A program made the position numbers and the translations under genes. From assembly GCA_964591275.1 (NCBI GenBank), contig CAZQAE010000070.1, positions 1 to 25,421 of the forward strand: a stretch of 25,421 bases of DNA, written 5' to 3'. Numbering within the stretch: the stretch's first letter is position 1; every line of letters begins with the position of its first letter. Of this stretch, positions 1 through 8,003 are shown in pieces. The stretch comes from G963674685 sp964591275 (GTDB lineage: Bacteria > Lernaellota > Lernaellaia > JACKCT01). Below the pieces are notes generated by a model that was not told the origin of the DNA, did not search any database, and saw nothing but the letters and a program-made list of their open reading frames with translations.

Positions 1-3000
1 TCCATGTTGGGGCGAAGGGAATCATCCGCATCCAGTCCATTGAGGATCATTTCCGAGTAGCCGTTGATGCCGGTGAGGATGTTGTTGAAGTCATGCGCCA
101 CGCCGCCCGCCAGACGACCGACAGCCTCCATCTTTTGTGCCTGGCGAAGCTGGCCTTCAAGTTTTTCTTTTTCTTCCTCGGCTCGCTTGCGGTCGGTGAT
201 ATCGCGAATATTCAGTACGACGCCATTGATGATCGGATCTTGCAGCAAATTTGTTCCTATGGCTTCCAAGTGCACCCAGTATCCTTCTTTGTGACGGTGC
301 CTGTAATCGTCGCGCGTGCTTCTGCCGGGATTGTCGATAAGCCAGCCAAGAGTTTCATGCAAATGCTCGGCATCATCGGGATGAACATGATCGAATCCGC
401 TGGTGCCCAGGATTTCCTCAACGGAATATCCGGTAACGCGCTTGACCGATTCGGATATAAAATTTTCCTTTCCTGCTTCATTAATGACGGCGACAATATC
501 GTTAGATTTTCCTATCAACAGCCGCAGACGCCTGTCGCTCTCACGCAGCGCCTCCTCCGCCTGCTTGCGCTCGGTGATTTCCCATGCGACATCCGCCAAG
601 TAGGAAACGATTTCAACTTCTTTTTCCAAATAATTGTTCGGTTTATTGCCCACGCCCAAAATAGCGACGACATTGTCCTCTCTCATGATCGGCACGACGA
701 GTTCCCGGGTGACTTTAATATGTCCCTCGGGCATTCCTTTTTTATTAGGCAGGCTCGCATAGTCATTGTGGATCACGGGGCGCCTTTCACGGACGCAGTC
801 CACCCAGACTCCGGCCTGGTCGATTCCATAGTGCAAGCTCTCCTTATCCGTCTTACAGAATTCCTTTTCCGTTCGCGCGGACCACGTTTGCAAGGTCAGG
901 GTTTTCTGATCGGCGTCCAAAAAATGGTAGAAACCGACCGGGCTGTTAACCAGGGCGCAGACTTCATCCAAAGTTTTTTGAAGCAATTCATTGAGAGAAT
1001 GTGAAACCGAAAACTCCAATAGGTCGGCTCGCACTCGAATCAAAGCCTCGACCTGCTTGCGCTCGGTGATGTCTGTCGCCGCTCCAACAATGGTCGTTGT
1101 TATTCCATTTTCTACAACCGGCGCTTCCCGAATTTCCACCATCACCATTTTCCCGTTCTTATGCACCAATTCCAATTCATAAGGCGGCTGGGATTTGCGG
1201 CTTTCAATGGCCATAGCAGTTTTCTGGAGGCCCTCTTCATTGATTGGGTTGTCCGAAGCAAGCTGCGACCAATTGGTCTTGGCCTCTTCCGGCGTATATC
1301 CCAGCATGCTTTCCACCTGTGGGCTCAGATAGGTCAGAACGCGATCGGGTGTATGGGAAAAGAACATGTTTGTGCTATTTTCAAAAATATTGCGAAGTTG
1401 CCTCTCACTTTCTTTGAGCGCTTCCTCGGCTTTCATGCGGTCTGTAATATCGCGGGTGACGCCGAGCATTGCGATGGGCACGCCGCCCTGGTTCCGGATG
1501 AATGTGGCGGATATTTCCGTCCAGATTTTACCGCCGCCCTTGACGTATTGTTCAAGCTCAAGCACGCGATATCGTTTCGAGTCCACGCCGGGATCGCCGT
1601 CTCTTTTGAGTTCCTCGGCAAGAACTTTTTGGAGGATGTCCAAGGAACCGGGAGTCACGTGCTCCTGAAATTCTTTGGCCATTGATTCTTCGTGTGTATA
1701 GCCGAATATTTTCGTCGCCGACGGACTGATGTAGGTGTAGCGCAGGTCCTCCAGCCGAAGAACCCAGATGTTGTCCGAAGCGTTGTCGGCTAGAAGCCGG
1801 TATCGCTCTTCGCTCTCCCGTAGCGCTGCCTCGGCCCGCTTGCGGTCGGTGATGTCGCGGGTGACTCCAAGAATTCTATCCGGTCGGCCATCACCGTCTC
1901 GTAAAAATCGGGCGGTTACCTCCGTCCAAATTATTGAGCCATCCTTGTGGACCTGCTCCAACTCCTGAACCCGTGTCCTGTTGGGAGCAGCGCCCTCTTC
2001 GTTTACCAATGCCAATTCCTCGGATATCAACATTGCTATCTTTTCCATTGTTTCGGGCGTCATGAAGTCCGAAAGCTCCAGATCAGGCACTTCCGCAGGC
2101 GTATAGCCCAATACTTTTTCCACCGCCGGGCTGATATAAGGAAAACGCATATCGGAAAGCCCGAGAATCCAAATGGTATCGGCCACGTTGTCCGCCAGCA
2201 GACGGTATAACTCCTCACTCTCTTTCAGTTCCCTCTGTGTTTTCAGCAAGTCGGAAATATCGTGCATCGCCTCGACCACATGCGTCACATTCCCTTTTTC
2301 ATCTTTCATAGGAGAAAGTATAATTTCCACAAAGGCTAAGGTCCCGTCCTTTTTCTTGTGCTCGTGAAGGCATTGGCCGGGCTCCCCCGTTTCAAATACT
2401 TCCTTCAAAACGCACTGTTCGCCATGTTCAGAGCAGGGTGAATCATAAGCGTGCAATATCTCGTAGCAATGCTTCCCTAACACTTCCTCTCTGCCGCACC
2501 CGATCGTGGTCAGAAATGTGTTGTTAATGTCGGATACCCGGAAATCTTTGTCGATGACTAGAATGTCTTCGTGCATGCTATGCATCAGCGTTCGGTAGTA
2601 ATGTTCACGCATTATCAGAGCCTTCTCGGCCCGCTTGCGCTTGGTGATGTCCCTTGCAATGCTGATCGTTCCGCACTTTCCAAATTCCGGCAGTTCCAAT
2701 ACTTTGATGTTCCAGTCCACGCAGATCCGCTTGCCGTCGCGCATAATATGAACCGCCTCGCCCTGCCACACGCCCACGGCCTGAACGACCTTGCGAATCT
2801 CTTCTCGTGAAACCGGCGATTCTTCGACAAGGATCAGTTCCTTGATCGACTTTCCAATCGCTTCGCTGGACGGGATTCCATATAGTTTTTCCGCCACCCG
2901 GTTCCAGAAGACGACCTGATAGCCGCTGTCTGCAGCAATAACAGCGTCATCCAAAAGGTTGAAAAGTGACAAGTGCTTTGAATAGTCTGGTGTTTCCGCC

Positions 3001-3002
3001 AT
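1..3002 (-). CDS. Multi-PAS/GAF sensor histidine kinase (3' end outside window)
   Basis: One open frame of 1000 codons runs from ATG 3002 to the left edge without a stop. It reads as a soluble sensor kinase with no membrane segment at the N-terminus. Six PAS/PAC units can be placed by their recurring D/E-I-T/S-D/E-R-K ends near residues 120, 249, 385, 520, 645 and 935. A GAF-like block lies at about 655-810, just before another such end at 810. A coiled linker leads to the DHp helix with H-box AGGVAHDFNNILTG, whose phospho-accepting His is residue 970. The ATP-binding domain, and any receiver domain, would lie outside the window. The start is supported by an upstream AGAAGGA followed by TTTTTTA. 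It lies 44 nt behind the GNAT gene and may share a transcript with it and the HDAC-like gene. All PAC motifs are in one frame, so no frameshift is seen. The signal sensed is unknown. Confidence 0.93.
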   Translation of the reverse strand, partial: MAETPDYSKHLSLFNLLDDAVIAADSGYQVVFWNRVAEKLYGIPSSEAIGKSIKELILVEESPVSREEIRKVVQAVGVWQGEAVHIMRDGKRICVDWNIKVLELPEFGKCGTISIARDITKRKRAEKALIMREHYYRTLMHSMHEDILVIDKDFRVSDINNTFLTTIGCGREEVLGKHCYEILHAYDSPCSEHGEQCVLKEVFETGEPGQCLHEHKKKDGTLAFVEIILSPMKDEKGNVTHVVEAMHDISDLLKTQRELKESEELYRLLADNVADTIWILGLSDMRFPYISPAVEKVLGYTPAEVPDLELSDFMTPETMEKIAMLISEELALVNEEGAAPNRTRVQELEQVHKDGSIIWTEVTARFLRDGDGRPDRILGVTRDITDRKRAEAALRESEERYRLLADNASDNIWVLRLEDLRYTYISPSATKIFGYTHEESMAKEFQEHVTPGSLDILQKVLAEELKRDGDPGVDSKRYRVLELEQYVKGGGKIWTEISATFIRNQGGVPIAMLGVTRDITDRMKAEEALKESERQLRNIFENSTNMFFSHTPDRVLTYLSPQVESMLGYTPEEAKTNWSQLASDNPINEEGLQKTAMAIESRKSQPPYELELVHKNGKMVMVEIREAPVVENGITTTIVGAATDITERKQVEALIRVRADLLEFSVSHSLNELLQKTLDEVCALVNSPVGFYHFLDADQKTLTLQTWSARTEKEFCKTDKESLHYGIDQAGVWVDCVRERRPVIHNDYASLPNKKGMPEGHIKVTRELVVPIMREDNVVAILGVGNKPNNYLEKEVEIVSYLADVAWEITERKQAEEALRESDRRLRLLIGKSNDIVAVINEAGKENFISESVKRVTGYSVEEILGTSGFDHVHPDDAEHLHETLGWLIDNPGRSTRDDYRHRHKEGYWVHLEAIGTNLLQDPIINGVVLNIRDITDRKRAEEEKEKLEGQLRQAQKMEAVGRLAGGVAHDFNNILTGINGYSEMILNGLDADDSLRPNM

Positions 3003-3046
3003 TAAAAAATCCTTCTCCAGTCGGCTTGGCGCCCTTTTATCCTAAT

Positions 3047-3385
3047 TTATTTTTTGCTTTGCGTTGCGGCTTGTTTTTTCGGCCATCGATAGTGGCCGTC
3101 TTTCGTGTCCTCAAATCCCATCAGTTCCCAGAATGTGCGGGCCGTGGCGCGCACGTTTTCCGCGATGAGCACAGCTGCGCTGTCTTTAAAGAGTTTAATA
3201 ACGCGCGTGGCGAATCCCCGCCGCTCGTACTCAGGGAAAATGTTGATGTTGTTGATAGTGATGACGTCGCCGAGCTTTTTGATCCGGGCCTTGCCCACGC
3301 GCGCTGGCCCCAATTCGACGTTCACCCACTGGTAGTTGTCGTCGCCCTTGTGAACGGGCTGGAAAAGTATTTTAATGTCGTCCAT
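3047..3385 (-). CDS. GNAT-family N-acetyltransferase
   Basis: This 112-residue protein carries the GNAT core. A beta strand INNINIFPEYE leads into the acetyl-CoA pyrophosphate loop region RRGFATRVI (about residues 55-63), followed by AENVRATARTFWELMGF, the usual late helix and strand in which the fold contacts the acceptor. It is short for the family (140-180 residues is usual) but contains motifs A and B. It should transfer acetyl from acetyl-CoA to an amine; the substrate cannot be told. AGGAAA lies 5 nt before the ATG. The gene starts 8 nt after the stop of the HDAC-like gene, which suggests co-transcription, so an acetylase and a deacetylase are paired. Confidence 0.8.
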   Translation of the reverse strand: MDDIKILFQPVHKGDDNYQWVNVELGPARVGKARIKKLGDVITINNINIFPEYERRGFATRVIKLFKDSAAVLIAENVRATARTFWELMGFEDTKDGHYRWPKKQAATQSKK

Positions 3386-3393
3386 CGTGTTTC

Positions 3394-4158
3394 CTAATCA
3401 TCCATTCCCTGACAGAAAGCGTGCACGTTTTTTCCCAGGTCGGGCAGATAATATCCCCCCTCCAAAACGGCGAACCTTCTGCCGGCGCAATACCTGTTTG
3501 CGTATCGTTTCACCAACGATCCAATTTGATAAAAGTCGAGCGTCCCGAGCTTTTTCCCCAAGTCTTTTTTGTAGGAATCGAAACCGGCGCATACGGCAAT
3601 GATGTCCACGCCGCCAGCCTGCTCCAGACGCTCACGCACATCTTCGATATAGTTTTTGGGGTCCGGTGCGTAGGGATTATAGGCTTTCAACCCCGGCTTT
3701 TTCGAGAAAATATCTAATGTGCCGTCCCCGGTGTGCGCGTCAAAGTCGATGACGAAGGCGCGTTCGATTTTTCCCTGATCTTTGAGCGCGCACAGCGCCA
3801 CGGCCATGTTGCTGAAATAGCATGAACCCCAGGATGAGGCGCGCGATGCGTGGTGGCCCGGCGGTCGTATCGCGGCAAAGGCCGGCTCGCCGTCATACGC
3901 GATTTTCGCCGCGTATATGGCGCCGCCGGCGGCCAGCATCGCCATATCGAAAAGCTTTGTGTCTTTTTGAATCGTCTGAAAGTAATCGAGGTCATGCACG
4001 CGAAGGATGTCTTCCGGCGTTGCCGCAACGCACGTCGTCATTTCAAAGTCGGGATCGCCTTGCACATCCCTGATGGCGGCTTCCATGCGCCCCTCCACGG
4101 CGGCGCCGTTGTCGGCGTAATTGGAGTCGTGGAAAGTCTGGTTAAAAATAATTTTCAT
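3394..4158 (-). CDS. Histone-deacetylase-like (AcuC/APAH-type) zinc amidohydrolase
   Basis: The frame is open from an ATG at 4221, but homology-like sequence begins at the ATG at 4158 (MKIIFNQTFH), giving 254 residues. Family signatures are all present: RPPGHHA with the His dyad at 102-103, DFDAHTGDGT with zinc ligands D140 and H142, AGFD with the third ligand D194, and LEGGYY with the catalytic-site Tyr at about 236. Members hydrolyse acetyl-amide bonds on lysine, polyamines or small molecules. This length fits the short archaeal/bacterial type rather than AcuC of about 380 residues. Neither start has a clear Shine-Dalgarno, so the start is uncertain. It is the first gene of a probable operon with the GNAT and the PAS kinase. 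Confidence 0.88.
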   Translation of the reverse strand: MKIIFNQTFHDSNYADNGAAVEGRMEAAIRDVQGDPDFEMTTCVAATPEDILRVHDLDYFQTIQKDTKLFDMAMLAAGGAIYAAKIAYDGEPAFAAIRPPGHHASRASSWGSCYFSNMAVALCALKDQGKIERAFVIDFDAHTGDGTLDIFSKKPGLKAYNPYAPDPKNYIEDVRERLEQAGGVDIIAVCAGFDSYKKDLGKKLGTLDFYQIGSLVKRYANRYCAGRRFAVLEGGYYLPDLGKNVHAFCQGMDD

Positions 4159-4254
4159 CACTCGCACCAGATCGTAATCCACAACAGACCTGATGACAAT
4201 CAGGCGCGGAGTCGATAGCATCCAAGTGAGAATCGCTTTTTAATAAACATACGG

Positions 4255-5568
4255 ATGTTTTCTTTTATGAATGAGATTCCGAAAAAAATTCCTTCCATCG
4301 TAACGGATCGGGCTGTGTATTGCCTGGAATCAATGGTCGATCTGATTATTCAGCTCGAAATGGAGTTTGATCATGCGTTGAATGCAGACAGGCTCAACCG
4401 GGCTCTGCGACTGGCTTTGGACGCGGAGCCGATCCTGGGCTGCCGTTTCGTTTACGATGATCGACGACAATACTGGCTTCGCCTGGAAAACATAGACGAC
4501 GATCAACTGGTCATCGCAAGCGACGCGGAGGCTTACGAGAAATTCAGACTGGAATCAATTGATGGTTTCAAAGGACCGCAGGTAAGGGCGTGCCTTTGGC
4601 GCGAGTCGGGCGGCGACAAGTTGCTGCTCAAAGTCGCGCATCTGGCCTCGGACGCAGGCGGCGTCAAGGAAATCAGTTCGATTATTTCCGGCATTTACGT
4701 TCGCTTGAAAGACGACTCGGAGTACAAACCCGCTCCCAACCGCCGGGGATCGCGCAGCATCTGGCAGGTTGTACGCTGGATACCGTGGCATCAGTACCCG
4801 AAAATCTTCTTCAACCATCTGCGTGCCATCTATGACAAACTCATTCCGCTGGCCACGCATCAGATCAGCGTCGCTATCGGCCCAGGGCAAACGAAGCTGT
4901 TCGTCCACGATTTGCCTGTCGAGCAGGTGACTCGGCTGGCCGCCTGGGGCCGCGAGAGGGGGGTGACGCTCAACGATATCATCATGGCGGCGTTTTTCCG
5001 CGCGCAAGTGAAGGCGGGTGACTGGGACGGCAAATCCCAACTGCGTTTGTATTATACCGTCGATCTGCGGCGCTATATTCCAGGCAAACGTTGCGAAGCC
5101 GTGTGCAATATGAGCTCTCTGGAGTTTTTACGACTCGGAACAGATCTTGGTGAAGATTTTGACCACACCCTCAAACGAGTGACGAATCTGACGCAGCGTC
5201 AAAAGTCCAATTGGATCGGGCTGGGCGACTATGTGGGCTCTGTTCCGCCCGGATATTTGCTGCCCATTCGCATTATAAAAAGAGGCTTTGACAACTTCGT
5301 TCGTTTCACCATTGAAAAGAAAAATTTGGCCAATTCGATAACCAATATGGGGCCGATCACCATGGAAAGCGTCACCTTTGACAAGGCGCCGCGAATGGCG
5401 CGCCTTTTGCCGCCGGTTGCCAAACCACCGCACGTTTTGGCCGCCGTGAGCGGATACAACGGCGCTCTCACGCTCTCTGCGGCCTCTGTCTGTCCCGGTG
5501 ATCAGGCCGAAATCATCGAGCGACTGCTGAACGCGACAATTAGCGAATTGGCAGTGATCAGTGGTTAG
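4255..5568 (+). CDS. Condensation-domain-like / WES-PapA-type acyltransferase
   Basis: The 437-residue protein has the layout of the CoA-dependent acyltransferase superfamily (NRPS condensation domain, PapA, wax ester synthase). An N-terminal half ends in the active-site loop. The usual HHxxxDG is altered to AHLASDAGG, keeping H129, D133 and G135. A middle part reads LNDIIMAAFFRA, and a C-terminal NMGPIT...SGYNGALTLS resembles the usual N-x-G and S-Y-N-G-x-L strands. It probably moves an acyl group to an alcohol or amine; the substrate is unknown. ATG 4255 and ATG 4267 are both possible and neither has a good ribosome site. The last codons (AVISG and stop) lie inside a dispersed intergenic repeat, so the original C-terminus may have been trimmed or replaced. 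Transcribed divergently from the HDAC-like gene. Confidence 0.75.
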   Translation: MFSFMNEIPKKIPSIVTDRAVYCLESMVDLIIQLEMEFDHALNADRLNRALRLALDAEPILGCRFVYDDRRQYWLRLENIDDDQLVIASDAEAYEKFRLESIDGFKGPQVRACLWRESGGDKLLLKVAHLASDAGGVKEISSIISGIYVRLKDDSEYKPAPNRRGSRSIWQVVRWIPWHQYPKIFFNHLRAIYDKLIPLATHQISVAIGPGQTKLFVHDLPVEQVTRLAAWGRERGVTLNDIIMAAFFRAQVKAGDWDGKSQLRLYYTVDLRRYIPGKRCEAVCNMSSLEFLRLGTDLGEDFDHTLKRVTNLTQRQKSNWIGLGDYVGSVPPGYLLPIRIIKRGFDNFVRFTIEKKNLANSITNMGPITMESVTFDKAPRMARLLPPVAKPPHVLAAVSGYNGALTLSAASVCPGDQAEIIERLLNATISELAVISG

Positions 5569-5578
5569 TGGAAAGTGG
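5552..5578 (-). repeat. CACTAATCAC-type dispersed repeat island, copy 1
   Basis: Read on the minus strand this is CCACT-rich DNA (CCACTAACCACTGATCACTG core). Related islands lie on the plus strand at 10419-10440 and 15596-15626. The copy overlaps the last codons and the stop of the acyltransferase gene. Confidence 0.6.
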
Positions 5579-5620
5579 ATAGGGCATACTGAGCCCCTTA
5601 AGAAGCGGGACACCTTTTGT

Positions 5621-5692
5621 GTAAATTTTTACGAGGAGGCGCCCAATGACCGGCCAATTGGACCGGTAGAAAAATACTCGTAAAAAATTTGC
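5621..5692. repeat. Imperfect palindrome around a micro-ORF
   Basis: Left arm GTAAATTTTTACGAG (5621-5635) is nearly the reverse complement of CTCGTAAAAAATTTGC (5677-5692), with one extra A on the right. Between them ACCGGCCAATTGGACCGGT (5650-5668) forms a second stem with one bulged A. A further short stem, GCAATA/TATTGC, follows at 5691-5710. This could be a small mobile palindrome or a structured RNA. The rest of 5569-5750 holds nothing I recognise. Confidence 0.55.
5646..5669 (+). other. Seven-codon micro-ORF with strong ribosome binding site
   Basis: ATG ACC GGC CAA TTG GAC CGG TAG encodes MTGQLDR. GAGGAGG at 5633-5639 lies 6 nt upstream, a near ideal Shine-Dalgarno and spacing. It sits inside the palindrome at 5621-5692. 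It may be a leader-peptide-like element or coincidence. No plus-strand gene follows until 6023, and the intervening tRNA is on the other strand. Confidence 0.3.
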
Positions 5693-5749
5693 AATACTAT
5701 GACCTATTGCGGCCAGATATGACTAGTTGGGGAAATTGGCATTGCAGTC

Positions 5750-5807
5750 AAGAAAGAAAAGATAAACCCCATAAACATTGGATTATCCAACGATTATGGG
5801 GTTTATC
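5750..5807 (-). terminator. Rho-independent terminator of tRNA-Arg
   Basis: On the minus strand, immediately after the tRNA, a perfect 14-bp stem is formed by 5794-5807 and 5761-5774. A nested TTGGA/TCCAA pair lies in its loop. It is followed by TTTTCTTTCTT (5760 down to 5750). The long stem, T-run and position 6 nt after the tRNA end support a terminator. Confidence 0.85.
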
Positions 5808-5813
5808 CTTAAT

Positions 5814-5887
5814 CGGGGCAGGAGGGATTCGAACCCCCGACCGCCGGATTCGTAGTCCGGTGCTCTATCCAGCTGAGCCACTGCCCC
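5814..5887 (-). tRNA. tRNA-Arg (anticodon ACG)
   Basis: The minus strand folds into a complete cloverleaf. The acceptor arm is GGGGCAG/CTGCCCC with discriminator G (complement of C5814), and the D-arm contains AGCTGGATAGAGC. The anticodon stem CCGGA/TCCGG encloses loop CTACGAA, and the T-arm is GGGGGTTCGAATCCCTC. The anticodon ACG (5853-5851) reads CGU, and CGC/CGA after A34-to-inosine editing by TadA. CCA is not encoded. A strong terminator follows directly, so it is transcribed alone or as the last gene of its unit. Confidence 0.97.
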
Positions 5888-6022
5888 GCAAGGGGGTTTT
5901 GCCTATCACGCAAGACATGACGATGTCAATAGGGCAAGGGCATTTTAGGCCTCCCTTCCTTGCCGCATCTTTCATATGCCGATATCATCTTTCAAAGTTT
6001 GAGCTGCTTTACGAGGAGACGC

Positions 6023-7885
6023 ATGGGACAAGGCGAGACGAAAAAAGTACGTGCGGCAGTGGTTGCCTGCGCGGTGCTGGTCGTTTTGATGCTGGCGCCT
6101 TTGTTTCGGCATCCGGCGGCGATTTGCGGCGTAGATGCTCATCGATCCCACGACTACCTGCAACAGGCCACATACGACCGCCTCATGCGAAAAGCCGTTC
6201 TGGAAGACCACGAATTTCCCTTACGCACACATTTTCTCGGCGGCGGCTATCCCCTGCCCGCCAACCCGCAGGACCCGGCTTTCAGTCCCTTTTCCCTTAC
6301 ACCCCTCGTTTTCGGCGAAGCGCTGGGAATGAAAATCAACATCGTAATTTTCTTTCTCATCGGAACCCTGGGAATATTTTTTCTCGCTCGGCGCGTATTC
6401 GACGCCTCGACACTCGGCTCCGCCTACGCCGCAACCGCCTACGCGCTTTCCGGCTGGTGGCTTTCGCGCCTGGAATGGGGTTTTTACTTCAAACTCTACT
6501 TTCACCTTGTGCCGTGGATTTGGTTCTTTTTAGAAAATGCGCGCTCACATGTCGCCAAAGCCGATCCGCAAGACGGCCTTCCCATTTTAAAAAACATCCT
6601 CTTCGCCGGATTGCTGACGGCCATTACGCTCACGCAGCTCGGCCTCGGCTACGTGGTGATCGCCCTTTTCTTTTTCGTATATTTCACGGTGGACAGCCTG
6701 ACGACTCATGGCGCGCGGCGTTCACGAATATTATCCGCGTCTCTTATCGGGCTGGCCTGCGCTTTCGCCCTGTCGCTCATTTTCGGCGCGGCAAAGGTCT
6801 GGCCGATGATCGAGCTGCTTTTGCAAAGCTCCCGGCGCGTGGACAACTACGACATCTATCGGGGCGTGGCCGGAGGATACCCGCACTTCTACGAAAGCTT
6901 CAGCGTTTTCGCCAAAGCCCTTGTCCTTCCCTCATCCATCCCCAACGAGTCCATCTGGCCGGGATGGCTGACGCTGCCGCTGGCCGCAGTGGGTCTAGCC
7001 ACCGGTTTCAGGAAAATGTGGCCGCTCTTTGCGTCGGCGCTGCTTTTTGCCGTGATTTGTTTCGGTCCGTATTTTCCGGTGGATTTATTCAAGCCTTTAT
7101 GGTTGCTGCCGTTTTTCCGATCTATGCATGCTCCCTATCAGCTATTCAGTTACTTCTTATTGGTGACCTTGTGCCTAGGATCGGCCCGGGGCTTTGATGT
7201 CGTGCGGGCGCCGGAACTTCGCCGCGTAAAAATTGCCCTTGGCGTCATCGCATTCGCCTCGCTCATTCTGGGCTATCTGCTTTTTAACCTGAACGTGCTG
7301 TCTGGCGTTTTCACAAAAGAAGCGCCCCGCTTGGTTGCGGAAAAGAATCAGGCGGATTTCTACAGCGTGCAGGGAATCGGAATGGTTCGGGGAGCGCCGC
7401 GCACCAATCATTCCCAGCAATATTTTAACATCCTGCGTGGCGTGGGAACCATCGATTGGGACGGAGACGTGCTTTTGGCCGAGTACGCGCAGCCCCGTTT
7501 TTTCATCGACGCGCAGGACCGGCGCGAAATTGTTTCGCAATACAAAGGCGAAGCCTATTTTGAAAACACACAAGGGGATATCGACTTTCTGAAGATCAGC
7601 TCGAACCGCATTGCAATATCGGGAACAGTTTCCGGCAGCGGCCTCGTTGTCATCAACCAGAACTGGGATAAACATTTTCAGTGCAATTATCCACTGATCA
7701 CGCATAAGGGTCTGCTGGCCGCGAAACTGCCGCCGGGGCAATTCGAGGCGCATTTCGTTTATCGGCCATGGCCCACGTTTGCGGGAATGGCATGCTCCGC
7801 AATTTCCGTCGCCTTTGCGCTGGTTTTTCTCTATCGAAAACGAAAGCAAAGAAGTAATTTTCTGGGCGGCCAGCAAGGATTGTAA
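6023..7885 (+). CDS. YfhO-like multi-span membrane protein (GT-C-type)
   Basis: The 621-residue protein begins at ATG 6023, chosen because GAGGAG lies 4 nt upstream; the frame is open further upstream to 5960. A first membrane helix follows the charged start (VVACAVLVVLMLAPLF). A periplasmic loop then has D-Y-L-Q-Q and FLGGGYPLPANPQ, next come about ten hydrophobic segments, and a C-terminal soluble part ends in a last helix before RKRKQR. The C-terminal pattern (SGLVVINQNWDKHF, then KLPPGQFEAHFVYRP) is typical of YfhO/GT-C membrane proteins, some of which glycosylate lipoteichoic acid or lipid-linked acceptors. Function here is inferred only from family resemblance. No partner gene is adjacent. 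Confidence 0.78.
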   Translation: MGQGETKKVRAAVVACAVLVVLMLAPLFRHPAAICGVDAHRSHDYLQQATYDRLMRKAVLEDHEFPLRTHFLGGGYPLPANPQDPAFSPFSLTPLVFGEALGMKINIVIFFLIGTLGIFFLARRVFDASTLGSAYAATAYALSGWWLSRLEWGFYFKLYFHLVPWIWFFLENARSHVAKADPQDGLPILKNILFAGLLTAITLTQLGLGYVVIALFFFVYFTVDSLTTHGARRSRILSASLIGLACAFALSLIFGAAKVWPMIELLLQSSRRVDNYDIYRGVAGGYPHFYESFSVFAKALVLPSSIPNESIWPGWLTLPLAAVGLATGFRKMWPLFASALLFAVICFGPYFPVDLFKPLWLLPFFRSMHAPYQLFSYFLLVTLCLGSARGFDVVRAPELRRVKIALGVIAFASLILGYLLFNLNVLSGVFTKEAPRLVAEKNQADFYSVQGIGMVRGAPRTNHSQQYFNILRGVGTIDWDGDVLLAEYAQPRFFIDAQDRREIVSQYKGEAYFENTQGDIDFLKISSNRIAISGTVSGSGLVVINQNWDKHFQCNYPLITHKGLLAAKLPPGQFEAHFVYRPWPTFAGMACSAISVAFALVFLYRKRKQRSNFLGGQQGL

Positions 7886-7927
7886 TATTTTTTCTCAAAG
7901 ACTATTCTTTGGTTCCTTTTAGGGAAC

Positions 7928-7974
7928 GCGCCGCGTTCTTAAAAATCGATTATCTGAAGGTGATTTTGCGGCGC
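7928..7974 (+). promoter_or_regulatory. Structured 5' leader of the Asp-rich protein gene
   Basis: GCGCCGC (7928-7934) pairs with GCGGCGC (7968-7974). Inside it AAAATC (about 7942-7947) pairs with GATTTT (about 7961-7966), leaving a bulge on the left side. The structure ends 29 nt before the ATG at 8004. It could be a leader hairpin or the terminator region of the upstream membrane-protein gene, but no T-run follows. Confidence 0.3.
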
Positions 7975-8003
7975 TTGCTACTTTTTGAATCCGAGGGTTT
8001 GAA

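Noticed and set aside
93..1004. A 303-codon plus-strand open frame opposite the PAS kinase
   Set aside because: The minus strand carries all PAS/PAC motifs and the H-box in one frame; the plus frame is its GC-driven shadow.
3394..4221. Longer start of the HDAC-like gene at 4221
   Set aside because: The added 21 residues do not resemble the family and lack a ribosome site; homology-like sequence begins at 4158.
5689..7197. A 502-codon plus-strand open frame spanning the tRNA and half of the membrane-protein gene
   Set aside because: It crosses the tRNA gene in antisense and then runs out of frame with the YfhO-like gene, whose reading has membrane segments and a good ribosome site. Composition is Arg/Ser-rich without family features.
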